Assembly: GCF_024105735.1 (NCBI RefSeq)
Contig: NZ_JAAAML010000001.1
Coordinates: 1,001,809-1,065,808, forward strand
Reading direction: 5' to 3'
From: Parahoeflea alexandrii
GTDB taxonomy: Bacteria > Pseudomonadota > Alphaproteobacteria > Rhizobiales > Rhizobiaceae
DNA length: 64,000 bases
A program made the translations under genes and the position numbers. This document shows positions 16,818-25,479 of the stretch, one piece after another. The notes beneath the pieces are model-generated. The model did not search any database and was not told where the DNA came from. It saw only the letters and a list, made by a program, of their open reading frames with translations. Numbering within the stretch: the stretch's first letter is position 1; each line of letters starts with the position of its first letter.

Positions 16818-17788
16818 TGGGTCATCTCGCGGTTCTGCTGATCGCCCTGATTGTCGACCGCATCATCGGGGATCCCGATTGGCTCTGGCGCCGGATCAGC
16901 CATCCGGTTGTGCTTTTCGGCCATGCCATCGGCTTCGCCGACAGAAAGTTCAATCGCCCAGCGGATATGGCCGGCAAGCGGCGGCGCAACGGGAACGTGA
17001 CAATCGCGGTTCTGTTGATCGGTTCTGCCATCATTGGGGGCGTGCTGGCCAGCCTGTTCGGTCGTCTGGGGCTTGTCGGCATCGTACTGGAAGTAATCGT
17101 CGTTGCCGTCTTTCTGGCGCAGAAGAGCCTTGCCGACCACGTGGAAGCCGTGGCGCATGGCTTGCGCGAAGGCGGCCTGGCGGGCGGACGAGCCGCGGTT
17201 TCAATGATCGTCGGGCGCGATCCCGAAGCACTCGACCAATCCGGGGTCTCGCGTGCAGCGATTGAAAGCCTGGCGGAGAATTTCTCCGACGGAATTGTTG
17301 CGCCGGCGCTCTGGTATGCGGTTTTCGGGCTGCCCGGGCTGTTGGCCTACAAGATGCTCAACACCGCGGATTCCATGATCGGGCATCTCAATGAGCGGCA
17401 CCGGGATTTCGGGCGCGCGGCGGCCAGGCTGGACGACTTCGCAAACTGGCCTGCCGCCCGTCTCTCGGCACTGTTGATTGCTGCCGGGGCTGGCTTGAGC
17501 AGGGGTGTGCCGGCGATGCGGCGGGCAGCGGAAACGACACTCACGGATTCCGGCCTGCACCGGTCTCCCAATGCCGGATGGCCAGAGGCTGCGATGGCGG
17601 GCGCGACCGGGTTGGCACTGGCCGGGCCGCGGCAGTACGGCGGAGAGCTGGTGATGGAGGCCAGCCTCAACGCCGCCGGCCGCAGGCAAGCTGGGTCCGC
17701 GGACATTGTCGCTGCGCTGGGGATCTTTTGGAGAGCATGCGACAGCCTTGCTCTGCTGGTCGTGCTGCTTTTTCTTGTGGTTTTTTAA
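16817..17788 (+). CDS. cobD: Adenosylcobinamide-phosphate synthase (membrane protein)
   Basis: CobD/CbiB joins aminopropanol phosphate to adenosylcobyric acid. The 323-residue protein is an integral membrane protein; it has LIVDRIIGDPDWLWRRISHPV near residues 11-31, VSMIVGRDPEALDQSGVSRA near residue 130, ESLAENFSDGIVAPALWY near residue 151 and YKMLNTADSMIGH near residue 178, all signatures of CbiB. It overlaps cobC by one base and ends the run; an AT-rich, gene-free stretch of about 130 bases follows. In organisms using the aerobic pathway the gene is called cobD. Confidence 0.96.
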   Translation: MGHLAVLLIALIVDRIIGDPDWLWRRISHPVVLFGHAIGFADRKFNRPADMAGKRRRNGNVTIAVLLIGSAIIGGVLASLFGRLGLVGIVLEVIVVAVFLAQKSLADHVEAVAHGLREGGLAGGRAAVSMIVGRDPEALDQSGVSRAAIESLAENFSDGIVAPALWYAVFGLPGLLAYKMLNTADSMIGHLNERHRDFGRAAARLDDFANWPAARLSALLIAAGAGLSRGVPAMRRAAETTLTDSGLHRSPNAGWPEAAMAGATGLALAGPRQYGGELVMEASLNAAGRRQAGSADIVAALGIFWRACDSLALLVVLLFLVVF

Positions 17789-17919
17789 GCAATTAAAAAC
17801 AACACTTTAGATCTGTGTCGAAAATTTTATATTGTATTTTAACTTTAACTTGAAAAATCATCTGTCTAAAGTAGTCGTCGGCTTGCTTAAACAGCAGCAG
17901 GGCAACTGGGGAACTTATC

Positions 17920-18351
17920 ATGCAAAAACTGATCATGGCCGGGCTTTTGGCCTTTTCGCTCCTTCCATTCTCATCCGTTTCGGCGTTCGCTGCCAAGCTT
18001 ATTGCCAGCGTGGACATCTCGTCCCAGACAATGGTGGTCAAGCACAACGGCAAGGTGAAGTACACGTGGCCAGTATCCACCGGGCGCAAGGGATATTCCA
18101 CTCCCACCGGAAGCTATTCGGCCAAGTGGCTGTCGCGGCATCACCGTTCGCGCAAGTACAACAACGCGCCAATGCCTTATGCGGTGTTCTATCATCGCGG
18201 CTACGCGGTTCACGCGACCTACGACACCAAGCGTCTCGGACGCCCCGCCTCGCATGGCTGCGTTCGCCTGGCTCCGGAAAATGCAGCCAAGTTCTTCGCG
18301 CTGGTGCAGCAGGCCGGCAACAAGAACACGCGCATCGTGATCAATCACTAA
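17920..18351 (+). CDS. L,D-transpeptidase, single YkuD domain, exported
   Basis: The 143-residue protein has a signal peptide (MQKLIMAGLLAFSLLPFSSV, cleavage likely after residues 24-25) and then one YkuD domain. Catalytic residues are in place: His98 in YAVHATY, and His112 and Cys114 in the motif SHGCVRL. Such enzymes form 3-3 peptidoglycan cross-links or attach outer-membrane proteins to meso-diaminopimelate, and are abundant in Hyphomicrobiales. It stands alone between the cob run and the lipid A operon and ends in front of a good terminator. Nothing suggests a specific substrate among the L,D-transpeptidases. A second, much larger one is at 43406. Confidence 0.93.
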   Translation: MQKLIMAGLLAFSLLPFSSVSAFAAKLIASVDISSQTMVVKHNGKVKYTWPVSTGRKGYSTPTGSYSAKWLSRHHRSRKYNNAPMPYAVFYHRGYAVHATYDTKRLGRPASHGCVRLAPENAAKFFALVQQAGNKNTRIVINH

Positions 18352-18370
18352 GCAACCGCATCACTGATCT

Positions 18371-18393
18371 GGCCCGGTTCTGCCGGGCCTTTT
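18371..18393 (+). terminator. Rho-independent terminator after the L,D-transpeptidase
   Basis: A seven-base-pair stem GGCCCGG/CCGGGCC with loop TTCTG is followed at once by TTTT. It lies 19 bases after the L,D-transpeptidase stop and in front of the convergent lpxXL end. The run of T is only on the plus strand. Confidence 0.85.
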
Positions 18394-18414
18394 CGATGAG
18401 GGTGAAGTGGCGTC

Positions 18415-19362
18415 TTACGTCTTCAGTGAATGCTTGATCGCCCAGCGATCATGGAACCACTGCCACTGACCGGGATATTCCCGCACCCAGCTTTCAACCT
18501 TGTCGTTCAGTTTCTGGGCGGTTGCCACGACGTCGACGCTGCCATCGGCGTTGCGCGGGATCTCCATTGCCGGCTCGACTTCCAGCCGGTGCCTGCCGCC
18601 GGGCAGGCGTATGGAGCGTGCCGGGTAGACTTCGCAATCATACTGGCGGACCAGCTTTGCCAGCAGCGGGTTGGTGTTGACCTCCAAACCGAAGAACGAG
18701 GTCTTGGCACCCTTGTGGAATTTCTGGTCGACCAGCACGCCGACACCGTCTCCGCTTTCCAGCCTGCGGGCAAGGGCGAACGCGGCGCCGGCCCGCGAGG
18801 GGACAAGGTGCCCCATCTTCGTGCGCCGCGCAGCCAGGACCCGCCGGGCGATGTAGGGATTGTTGGGCGGGCGGAACAGCACCATCACATCAAGGCCGAA
18901 CGTGGCGGCGGCGATCGGCAGGAGTTCGAAATTGCCGGTATGGGCGGTGAAGACGATGAAGGGTTTGTTCTCGTCGCGCAGCTTGAGAAAGGTGTCGGCA
19001 CCGCCGACTTCGATGCGCCCGGGCTCGGTGGCGTCCGGATCGAAATCGAACAGCTGGTCGAGGAACACGTACTCGGCAGCCAGGCGGGACATGTTGCCCC
19101 ACATGTCGATGGCGATCTTGTGCCGCTCGGCTTCCGGCATATCCGGAAAGGCCCTGGCAAGATTGGTCATGGCCAGATTGTGACGCGGGGTGATGGGACC
19201 GATGCGCCGGGCCATGTAATCGACAAAGTTGATTGCCCCGTCGGCAGGAAAAAGCGAAATGATCCGCAGCAACCCGAAAATGGCTCTTGCGATCAGCCAG
19301 TCCCGGACACGCCTGAGTGCAATGACAATGCGCGTCAGCGCCATGCGGAATGTGTGCGACAT
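18415..19362 (-). CDS. lpxXL: Lipid A very-long-chain (27-OH-C28) acyltransferase
   Basis: The 315-residue protein belongs to the LpxL/HtrB/MsbB family. It has an N-terminal membrane-proximal helix (WLIARAIFGLLRIISLFP), the HX4D/E acyltransferase motif in FTAHTGNFELLPIAA near residue 140 and VLVDQKFHKGAKTSFFG near residue 213. In rhizobia the sixth gene of the acpXL cluster encodes LpxXL, which moves the long hydroxylated chain from AcpXL to lipid A, and this gene has precisely that place. An internal ATG at 19344 could also be the start. It is the last gene of the operon. Confidence 0.92.
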   Translation of the reverse strand: MSHTFRMALTRIVIALRRVRDWLIARAIFGLLRIISLFPADGAINFVDYMARRIGPITPRHNLAMTNLARAFPDMPEAERHKIAIDMWGNMSRLAAEYVFLDQLFDFDPDATEPGRIEVGGADTFLKLRDENKPFIVFTAHTGNFELLPIAAATFGLDVMVLFRPPNNPYIARRVLAARRTKMGHLVPSRAGAAFALARRLESGDGVGVLVDQKFHKGAKTSFFGLEVNTNPLLAKLVRQYDCEVYPARSIRLPGGRHRLEVEPAMEIPRNADGSVDVVATAQKLNDKVESWVREYPGQWQWFHDRWAIKHSLKT

Positions 19363-19377
19363 CGCTTTGCGCCGGGC

Positions 19378-20406
19378 TCAATCCATCCTGAGGATAATCT
19401 TGCCGAACACGTCCCGGCCTTCCATGCGCGCCAGGGCGGTGTCGATATCGTCGAAACCGACCTCGGTGTCGATGACCGGATGGACCAGACCGGCAGCCAT
19501 CTTCTGCATGGCGTCCGCCATGTTCTCCATCCGGCAGCCGAAGGAGCCGAACAGCTTGAGCTGCTGCTGGAACAGCATCATCAGGTTCATTTGTGTCGAG
19601 ACTCCGGAGGTTGATCCGCAGGTCACCAGCCGGCCGCCTCGCTTGAGCGAGAGCATGGAGCCGGCCCAGGTGTCCGCGCCCACATGTTCGAAGACGACAT
19701 CGACGCCGCGCTTCTTGGTGAGCTTGCGGACAACGCCTTCAAACCGGTCCTCGCGGTAATTGATGACGTGATCGGCGCCCAGCGCTTTCGCCGGCTCGAT
19801 CTTGGCGTCGGAGCCGACGGTGGTAATGACCGTGCAGCCGATCTTCTTGGCAAGCTGGATTGCAGCCGAACCGATGCCGGAGCCGCCCGCGTGGATCAGG
19901 ATGGTCTCGCCCGGCTCCAGCCTGGCATTGTCGAACAGCATGTGTTCGACCGTACCGAAGGTGACGGGAGCAACGGCCGCGCCGACCGGGGTGACGCCCG
20001 GCGGTGCGGGAACAAGAAGCCGGGCCGGCAGGTTGACCTTTTCCTGGGCGAAGCCGTCGAGATGGAAGCCGTGCACGCCGCTGACATGTTCGCACAGGTT
20101 GTCGCGGCCTTCCCGGCAGGGACGGCACAGACCGCAGGTGCGTGCGCCGTAGATCGAGACCAGCTGTCCCGGGACCAGACCCGCAACACCCTGTCCGATG
20201 GCGTCGACGGTGCCTGAAGCCTCTGCGCCGATGACCAACGGCATCTTGCGCTTGGCAAAGGCCATGCCGCGCCATCCCCAGACATCGATATGGTTGAGTG
20301 CGACAGCCTTGACCGAAACGGTGACTTCACCGATGCCCGGCGGCGGCGGCGGCGGCAGATCGACCGTTTCAAGCTTGCGATCCTCGATCAGTTGCAGTGC
20401 CCGCAT
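19378..20406 (-). CDS. adh2XL: Zinc-type alcohol dehydrogenase-like oxidoreductase of the VLCFA lipid A cluster
   Basis: The 342-residue medium-chain dehydrogenase/reductase has the GroES-like half with a structural zinc site CGLCRPCREGRDNLC (about residues 94-108) and a Rossmann fold with HAGGSGIGSAAIQLAKKIG near residue 165. In Rhizobium leguminosarum the equivalent gene (adh2XL) belongs to the cluster for the 27-hydroxyoctacosanoate chain, but its exact reaction is not settled. ATG 20406 gives the natural MRALQL start; upstream in-frame codons encode an Arg-rich leader. A 160-base gap separates it from fabF1, longer than other gaps here, with no clear terminator. The lpxXL gene begins 15 bases after its stop. 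Confidence 0.88.
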   Translation of the reverse strand: MRALQLIEDRKLETVDLPPPPPPGIGEVTVSVKAVALNHIDVWGWRGMAFAKRKMPLVIGAEASGTVDAIGQGVAGLVPGQLVSIYGARTCGLCRPCREGRDNLCEHVSGVHGFHLDGFAQEKVNLPARLLVPAPPGVTPVGAAVAPVTFGTVEHMLFDNARLEPGETILIHAGGSGIGSAAIQLAKKIGCTVITTVGSDAKIEPAKALGADHVINYREDRFEGVVRKLTKKRGVDVVFEHVGADTWAGSMLSLKRGGRLVTCGSTSGVSTQMNLMMLFQQQLKLFGSFGCRMENMADAMQKMAAGLVHPVIDTEVGFDDIDTALARMEGRDVFGKIILRMD

Positions 20407-20566
20407 GGATAGTGTCCTTCTCGGCTCGGTGGCGTGAGCCACCAGAAATTCTACAGGTTGCCCTGCATGGCGCGCACCCCGCGCTCAGCCTCATGATTGT
20501 GCGCTCACCGGTCCAAGGATGCATGATCAGTCCGGAGCCGGCCGTCCTGCCGGAGCGGGTGATGAC

Positions 20567-21853
20567 TTAAGCGGGTTCCGCCGACATGACAAGGCATGCG
20601 TTCTGTCCGCCAAATCCAAACGAATTCGAAAGCACGCTGGTGACCGTGGCATCTCGCTTGACGTTGGGGACAACATCGAGCGGTATGGACGGGTCCGGAT
20701 TGTCGTAATTGATGGTGGGCGGAAGGGTGCCGGTGCTGATCGTCAGCAGCGAAAAGACGGCTTCGACCGCACCGGCGGCGGTCAGCGTGTGACCGATCAT
20801 CGACTTGTTGGACGAGACGGGAACCTCCGGCATGCGTTCGCCGAAGACGGTGGATAAGGAAAGATATTCCATCTTGTCGTTTTCCGGCGTGGAGGTGCCG
20901 TGCGCATTGATGTAACCGATCTGGTCGGCCGACAGCCCGGCATCCTCGAGGGCTGCGCGAATGGTGGCAATGGCCGGCGCGCCGCTGGGCGAAGAACGCG
21001 TGCGGTGGAAGTCGTCGGCCTTCTCGCCGCAGCCGCTGATGATGCCCAGAACCCTTGCGCCGCGGCTGATCGCGGCCTCGAGAGATTCCAGCACCAGGGT
21101 GGCGGAACCTTCGGCGATGACGAAGCCGTCCCGATCCTTGGTGAAGGGACGTGATGCTTTTTCCGGCGGGTCGTTGTTGGTCGACAGGGCCGACAGCAGC
21201 GAAAACCGGATCAGGGATTCAGCGCTTACCGAGCCGTCGGTGGCGACACTGAGGGCGCGGTCGGTGCGGCCCTGCCGGATTGCCTCGACGCCAAGCTGGA
21301 TCGCTGTGGCGCCGGAAGCGCAGGCGGTCGACAGCGTGACGGGCAGGCCGCGGGTTCCAAAGCTGTCGGCCAGTCGCTCGGAGATCGAGCCGAACAGGAT
21401 GGCTTCATGGTAGGTCGGATCTGCCTTTTCGCGCAGCACCGCGAGGAACTGCTCATAGGCGTTTCCGGTCACCTGCTCGGGCTTGACCCTGTCTCCAAGG
21501 TTAAAGCGGTCGTTCCACTCGGGCTCGATCGGTGGCGCAGCCAGAAACAGGGGGCCACCGAAGTCGCCCGAAATACCTGCCTGTGCGAGCGCCTCGATGG
21601 TGGTCTCCCGGGCGAATGCAAAAGACCGCTCGACCGCGTTGGGTGCGGGGATGTCGATGAAATCAACGGTGCCGCAAATGCGGGTGGACAAGCCTTCCGA
21701 CGGGAAACGGGTGATCGGGTGGATGCCGGATTTTCCCGATGTCAGGGCTGCCCAGTTGTCTGTGACGCCCTGGCCGAGGGAAGAGACGACCCCCATGCCG
21801 GTGACGGCGACCAGTGGACGGCCAAGATGGTCCTTGTAGGCTGCTTTGCTCAT
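20567..21853 (-). CDS. fabF1XL: Beta-ketoacyl-ACP synthase with intact active site (FabF1XL)
   Basis: The 428-residue KAS-II type condensing enzyme has all catalytic residues: Cys178 in STACASGATA, His318 in INAHGTSTPEND, Lys350 and His355 in SNKSMIGHTLTAAGAVEA. It extends acyl-AcpXL with malonyl units towards the C28 chain of lipid A in rhizobia. Its start overlaps the end of the upstream ketosynthase-like gene as ATGA, a strong hint that the two proteins form a complex. The cluster order (acpXL, fabZ, fabF2, fabF1, adh, lpxXL) matches the published rhizobial arrangement. Confidence 0.93.
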   Translation of the reverse strand: MSKAAYKDHLGRPLVAVTGMGVVSSLGQGVTDNWAALTSGKSGIHPITRFPSEGLSTRICGTVDFIDIPAPNAVERSFAFARETTIEALAQAGISGDFGGPLFLAAPPIEPEWNDRFNLGDRVKPEQVTGNAYEQFLAVLREKADPTYHEAILFGSISERLADSFGTRGLPVTLSTACASGATAIQLGVEAIRQGRTDRALSVATDGSVSAESLIRFSLLSALSTNNDPPEKASRPFTKDRDGFVIAEGSATLVLESLEAAISRGARVLGIISGCGEKADDFHRTRSSPSGAPAIATIRAALEDAGLSADQIGYINAHGTSTPENDKMEYLSLSTVFGERMPEVPVSSNKSMIGHTLTAAGAVEAVFSLLTISTGTLPPTINYDNPDPSIPLDVVPNVKRDATVTSVLSNSFGFGGQNACLVMSAEPA

Positions 21854-23052
21854 GACATCCTCGTCAGTCGGGCGATGCCCTCACCGCGGAAATGACCGAC
21901 ACTGGTCACGATCGCAGCGTTGGCTGCTGTCGATGCGGGCGCGTCCTCGCCAGCAGCAAACGGGCTGATCGGGGCGTCATCATCGAGAGCCATGCAAGCC
22001 AGCGCCACAGCGGTTGGAAAATGGGCTTCAATGGAATGGCCGAACAATGCGCCAACCGTGCGAACGGGCGCGGAGGGAAACCGAGACTTCAGGAAAGCTC
22101 GCTCTCGTGCGCTGAGATCCGGGTAGCCGCTTGCGCCGGAAAACACCACCGTGTCGCCGTCGTCGGAAGCACCGGTTTCATCGGCGAGGCCGGCAAGGCG
22201 CTGTTCCATGCGCTCGCCTTCGCGTGACCCGCGGTCACCCAGCACTGCATCGAGCCGGGCGTAGATATGCGCCCCCCGGGCCTGGGCGTGCTCAAGCGAT
22301 TCGAGAACGAGGAACGCGCCGGCAGTGCCCAGGTTCATGCCATTGGCGGTGCCGTCGCTGTTCCAGAAGGCTGCTTCAGGGTCCTTGCCGAGGCCCTGGA
22401 CGGCTTCCATCACCATCAGCATGTCGAGCCGTTCGGAAACGAAGGCGCCGCCGACCAGGCAGTGGGTCGATTGTCCGGCGGCAATGCGGGCATGGCCGGT
22501 CTCGATCGCCGAAATGCCGGCGCCTTCCTCGCCCATCAGGGTGCGGGACGAGCCGGTCACCTTGTGGACAATGGAAATGTTGCCGGCCAGCAGGTTGGAC
22601 AATTGCGCCAGAAACAGGGTCGGACGCAACTCGGTGGTCAGCTTCTCGTTGAGCAATTGCTCACGGTCGTTGCGCTTGCGGCTTTCCTCGACGATGAGGC
22701 TGTCCACGGCGATGTCGCGCTCGCCGCCGCCAGCGGAGACGATCATGTCCATCGAGGCACACGCCTCGGCGTCTTCCTTCAGGCCTGCATCATCAAGGGC
22801 GAGGCCGGCTGCATAAACGCCCAGCCGCTGCCAGTTTTCCATCTGGCGCTGATCGCCCCGGCGGGGAATCTGCGTGGACCAGTCGATCTCGGGAAGCGGA
22901 TAGACGGTGTAGGGCGCAAACCGCTCGCTGTCGGTCACCTTCTGCGGGGTCCCACCCGTCATCAACTGCTCGCGATGGGCCTGGCGCCCGACTCCGAGCG
23001 AAGTAACAAGTCCGATGCCGGTAACGACCACCTGGTGGCGCGTATCTGTCAT
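21850..23052 (-). CDS. fabF2XL: Ketosynthase-like protein lacking the active-site cysteine (FabF2XL)
   Basis: The 400-residue protein starts like a ketosynthase (VVVTGIGLVTSLGVG) and keeps the fold blocks, but where the nucleophile should be it reads KVTGSSRTLMGEEGAG (about residues 164-179), with no cysteine. The first catalytic histidine motif NAHGT is replaced by FSGASGYPD; only the last GHSIEAHFPTA block is near normal. It therefore resembles chain-length factors (KS-beta) that pair with an active KS-alpha in type II polyketide synthases. It is joined by ATGA overlaps to fabZ upstream and to the intact fabF1 downstream. In rhizobia the gene is simply called a synthase; the loss of the cysteine is what the sequence shows. 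Confidence 0.9.
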   Translation of the reverse strand: MTDTRHQVVVTGIGLVTSLGVGRQAHREQLMTGGTPQKVTDSERFAPYTVYPLPEIDWSTQIPRRGDQRQMENWQRLGVYAAGLALDDAGLKEDAEACASMDMIVSAGGGERDIAVDSLIVEESRKRNDREQLLNEKLTTELRPTLFLAQLSNLLAGNISIVHKVTGSSRTLMGEEGAGISAIETGHARIAAGQSTHCLVGGAFVSERLDMLMVMEAVQGLGKDPEAAFWNSDGTANGMNLGTAGAFLVLESLEHAQARGAHIYARLDAVLGDRGSREGERMEQRLAGLADETGASDDGDTVVFSGASGYPDLSARERAFLKSRFPSAPVRTVGALFGHSIEAHFPTAVALACMALDDDAPISPFAAGEDAPASTAANAAIVTSVGHFRGEGIARLTRMS

Positions 23053-23534
23053 TGCGGTTCTCCTGCAGCGTTCGCCAAGGCGGTCAAAAGCCCCACCTCT
23101 TCGGCTCTCTTGCGAACAATATCAGCAAGCGGAACCTGATCGAACGCGACTGTCCTGAACTTGAGCTGGCTGTCTGCGACCTTCTTGCCGGCGCTTGTGA
23201 TGCGCGCCTTGGTGACGGCATAGCCCGAGCCTTCGTGCTCAAGTGTCGCCGAAATCTCCAACGGCGTGCCCGGCTTGACGAAATCACGCATCTTGGCACC
23301 GTCGACCGCCATCAGGAACGGCATCGCCGCGAATCCGGTCTTGGCCAGGATCATGAAGCCGCTGGCCTGGGCCATGGTTTCAATCAGCAAGACCCCTGGC
23401 ACAAGCGGCATGCCGGGAAAGTGACCTTCGAAAACGGGACTGGCATCGGGAACCGTGGAGCTTGCGACCAGCGTTGCGGCATCAAGGTCAAGCGCCTCGA
23501 TCCGGTCAATCATCTGGAAGTATTCAAGCTGCAT
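23049..23534 (-). CDS. fabZXL: 3-hydroxyacyl-ACP dehydratase of the VLCFA lipid A pathway
   Basis: The 161-residue hot-dog fold protein has the FabZ active-site sequence FEGHFPGMPLVPGVLLIET, with catalytic His38 and Glu52. It removes water from 3-hydroxyacyl-AcpXL during elongation. Compared with housekeeping FabZ it has a longer C-terminus (IVRKRAEEVGLLTALAN) . It overlaps the next gene by ATGA and follows acpXL by 23 bases, in the usual order of the rhizobial cluster. Confidence 0.92.
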   Translation of the reverse strand: MQLEYFQMIDRIEALDLDAATLVASSTVPDASPVFEGHFPGMPLVPGVLLIETMAQASGFMILAKTGFAAMPFLMAVDGAKMRDFVKPGTPLEISATLEHEGSGYAVTKARITSAGKKVADSQLKFRTVAFDQVPLADIVRKRAEEVGLLTALANAAGEPQ

Positions 23535-23557
23535 GAGACGCCTCGCCGTGCCGGGCT

Positions 23558-23842
23558 TCAGCCCTTGGCGGCCCTCAGCTCGTCGATCTTGGTGCAGAGG
23601 TTGCCAAGCACAAAGTATTCTTCCGTCGAAGCCTTGCCGTCATTGACTTCCTGAGTCCACTGCTCAAGCGGAATCTTGATGCCGAATTCCTTGTCGACAG
23701 CAAACACGATGTCGAGAAAATCGAGGCTGTCGATTCCCAGATCGTCGATGGTGTGGCTCTCAGGGGTGATGGAATCGCGGTCAATCTCGCTTGTCTCGGC
23801 GATGATGTCAGCGACCTTGTCGAATGTTGCGGTCACGCTCAT
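23558..23842 (-). CDS. acpXL: Acyl carrier protein AcpXL
   Basis: AcpXL carries the growing 27-hydroxyoctacosanoate chain for lipid A in rhizobia and Brucella. The 94-residue acidic protein has the phosphopantetheine attachment site [17 protein letters not shown], with Ser39 modified, and the longer second half ([20 protein letters not shown]) that distinguishes AcpXL from the housekeeping AcpP. ATG 23842 follows AATGAGGAA. It is the first gene of the minus-strand operon behind a good sigma70-like promoter at 23871-23899. Confidence 0.95.
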   Translation of the reverse strand: MSVTATFDKVADIIAETSEIDRDSITPESHTIDDLGIDSLDFLDIVFAVDKEFGIKIPLEQWTQEVNDGKASTEEYFVLGNLCTKIDELRAAKG

Positions 23843-23870
23843 TTCCTCATTGGATCACAGTTTGGCGGAA

Positions 23871-23899
23871 GCTATAGAAAAATCCGGCGCAAAAGCCAA
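23871..23899 (-). promoter_or_regulatory. Sigma70-type promoter of the acpXL operon
   Basis: On the minus strand TTGGCT (23894-23899) and TATAGC (23871-23876) are spaced by exactly 17 bases. Transcription would begin near 23864, leaving a short leader before the acpXL ATG at 23842. The match to both boxes and the spacing are good. Confidence 0.65.
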
Positions 23900-23962
23900 T
23901 GGCTTCTTTGCCCGGCATTTTCCGAAGCGGCCGGTTCCGTCGATCAAATGGGTTCGCTGTGC

Positions 23963-25312
23963 TTACACCGCAAGTGAATGACGCGCGACACCGGTGCCGA
24001 AGTATCCGTCGAAGGCCGATGCTACCGAGCGGACAAAGGGTTGTCCCTTTGGCGTGATCTGGAACAGGCCGCCGGAAAACTCGACCATGCCATCTGTGTC
24101 TGACGTCGCCAGGTATTCCGCCTCATCCAGGATGCTTTCCGCAGCGCCGCCGAACTCATGGCGTATGGTTGCGAAGGAGAAGGCGAAATCGCACATCAGC
24201 AACTCGATGATGCGCGCCCGGATGCGGTCTTCTTCCGATAGCTCGAAGCCGCGCACCACCGGAAGCTGACCCAGATTGACCTGCCGCTGGTACTCGCCGG
24301 TGGAAGGCTGGTTCTGGACATAGCCTTGCGGCAATTGACCGATCGAGGAAGCGCCCATGCCGATCAGCGCGTCGGCGGTGTCGCTGGTGTAGCCCTGGAA
24401 GTTTCTGCGCATGCTGCCTGATGCTGCAGCAATCGCCAGGCTGTCGCCGGGCAGGGCGAAATGATCGATGCCGATGGCGGTGTAACCGGAAGAGGTCAGC
24501 GTCGAGGCAGCGCGGTTCATCTGGGCGAATCGTTCGGTGAGGTCCGGAAGCGCTGCTTCATCGATCATTTTCTGGTGTGTCTTCATCCAGGGAACATGGG
24601 CGTATCCGAAAAGCGCGATCCGGTCCGGCGCAAGCGAAAGCACCTGCTTGATGGTCTGATCGACGGATTGACGGGTTTGATGCGGCAGGCCGTAAAGCAC
24701 ATCACAGTTGACGGACCTGACGCCGCGTGCGCGCACCTGCTCGACAACATCCCGGGTCTGCTCGAAGGTCTGCTCGCGATTGATCGCCTTCTGGACCTTC
24801 TCATCGAAATCCTGAACCCCGATGGATGCGCGGGTCATGCCGATCTCGGCGAGCGCGTCGTATTTCTCGGCTGTCAGATCGTTGGGGTCCATCTCGACGC
24901 TGATTTCCGCATTGGCATCGAAGCTGAACCTGCTGCGCAGCATCTGGTTCAAGGCCACCATGTCGTCGGGCCGCAGCATTGTCGGCGAACCGCCACCAAG
25001 GTGCAGTGCGGTGACCCGGCATTTGGGATCGACCAGACCCGAGATCGTTTCCATCTCGTTTTCGAGCGCGGACAGGTAGGTCTTCAGCGGGTCGTAACGC
25101 AGGGTCTGCTTTGTGTTGCAGCCGCAGAACCAGCAAAGCCGATCGCACCACGGAATGTGGATGTACAGGGACAGCGTCTGGCCCGGCTTCAAGCCGCGCA
25201 GCCAGCGCGCATAAGTTTCGCCGTCGATGCCAGCGTGAAAATGCGGGGCGGTGGGGTAGCTGGTGTAGCGGGGAGCCGGACCACCGTGCTTGCGGACGAA
25301 ATCTTTTTGCAT
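23963..25312 (-). CDS. hemN: Oxygen-independent coproporphyrinogen III oxidase
   Basis: HemN is a radical SAM enzyme converting coproporphyrinogen III to protoporphyrinogen IX when oxygen is low. The 449-residue protein has the CX3CX2C cluster motif in YIHIPWCDRLCWFCGC (Cys56, Cys60, Cys63), the GGGSPT motif near residue 108 and SVEMDPNDLT. N-terminal HGGPAPRYTSYPTAPHF is diagnostic. ATG 25312 was chosen because GGAAAGAGG lies just upstream; an in-frame TTG at 25333 is weaker. A perfect FNR/FixK box lies 54 bases before the start, so anaerobic induction by the divergent fnrN product is likely. Confidence 0.96.
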   Translation of the reverse strand: MQKDFVRKHGGPAPRYTSYPTAPHFHAGIDGETYARWLRGLKPGQTLSLYIHIPWCDRLCWFCGCNTKQTLRYDPLKTYLSALENEMETISGLVDPKCRVTALHLGGGSPTMLRPDDMVALNQMLRSRFSFDANAEISVEMDPNDLTAEKYDALAEIGMTRASIGVQDFDEKVQKAINREQTFEQTRDVVEQVRARGVRSVNCDVLYGLPHQTRQSVDQTIKQVLSLAPDRIALFGYAHVPWMKTHQKMIDEAALPDLTERFAQMNRAASTLTSSGYTAIGIDHFALPGDSLAIAAASGSMRRNFQGYTSDTADALIGMGASSIGQLPQGYVQNQPSTGEYQRQVNLGQLPVVRGFELSEEDRIRARIIELLMCDFAFSFATIRHEFGGAAESILDEAEYLATSDTDGMVEFSGGLFQITPKGQPFVRSVASAFDGYFGTGVARHSLAV

Positions 25313-25365
25313 TTGCTGCCTCTTTCCTAGCAAGCCGTACTTTGCCTGACATGCGCCATCCCGCC

Positions 25366-25379
25366 TTGACTTTGATCAA
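25366..25379. promoter_or_regulatory. Perfect FNR/FixK box between hemN and fnrN
   Basis: TTGACTTTGATCAA matches the consensus TTGAY-N4-RTCAA at every defined position. It lies 54 bases from the hemN ATG on one side and 101 from the fnrN ATG on the other, so it can serve one or both divergent promoters. Autoregulation of fnrN through such boxes is known in rhizobia. Confidence 0.88.
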
Positions 25380-25479
25380 ACTGCGCTGTTCTTTGAGCAC
25401 AACTTCATGCGCCGGCACGGCACGGACGGCGCCTTTCGGAGGCAAGCGGGTGGTCATCCCGTGCGCCAGTGAGGACTTG

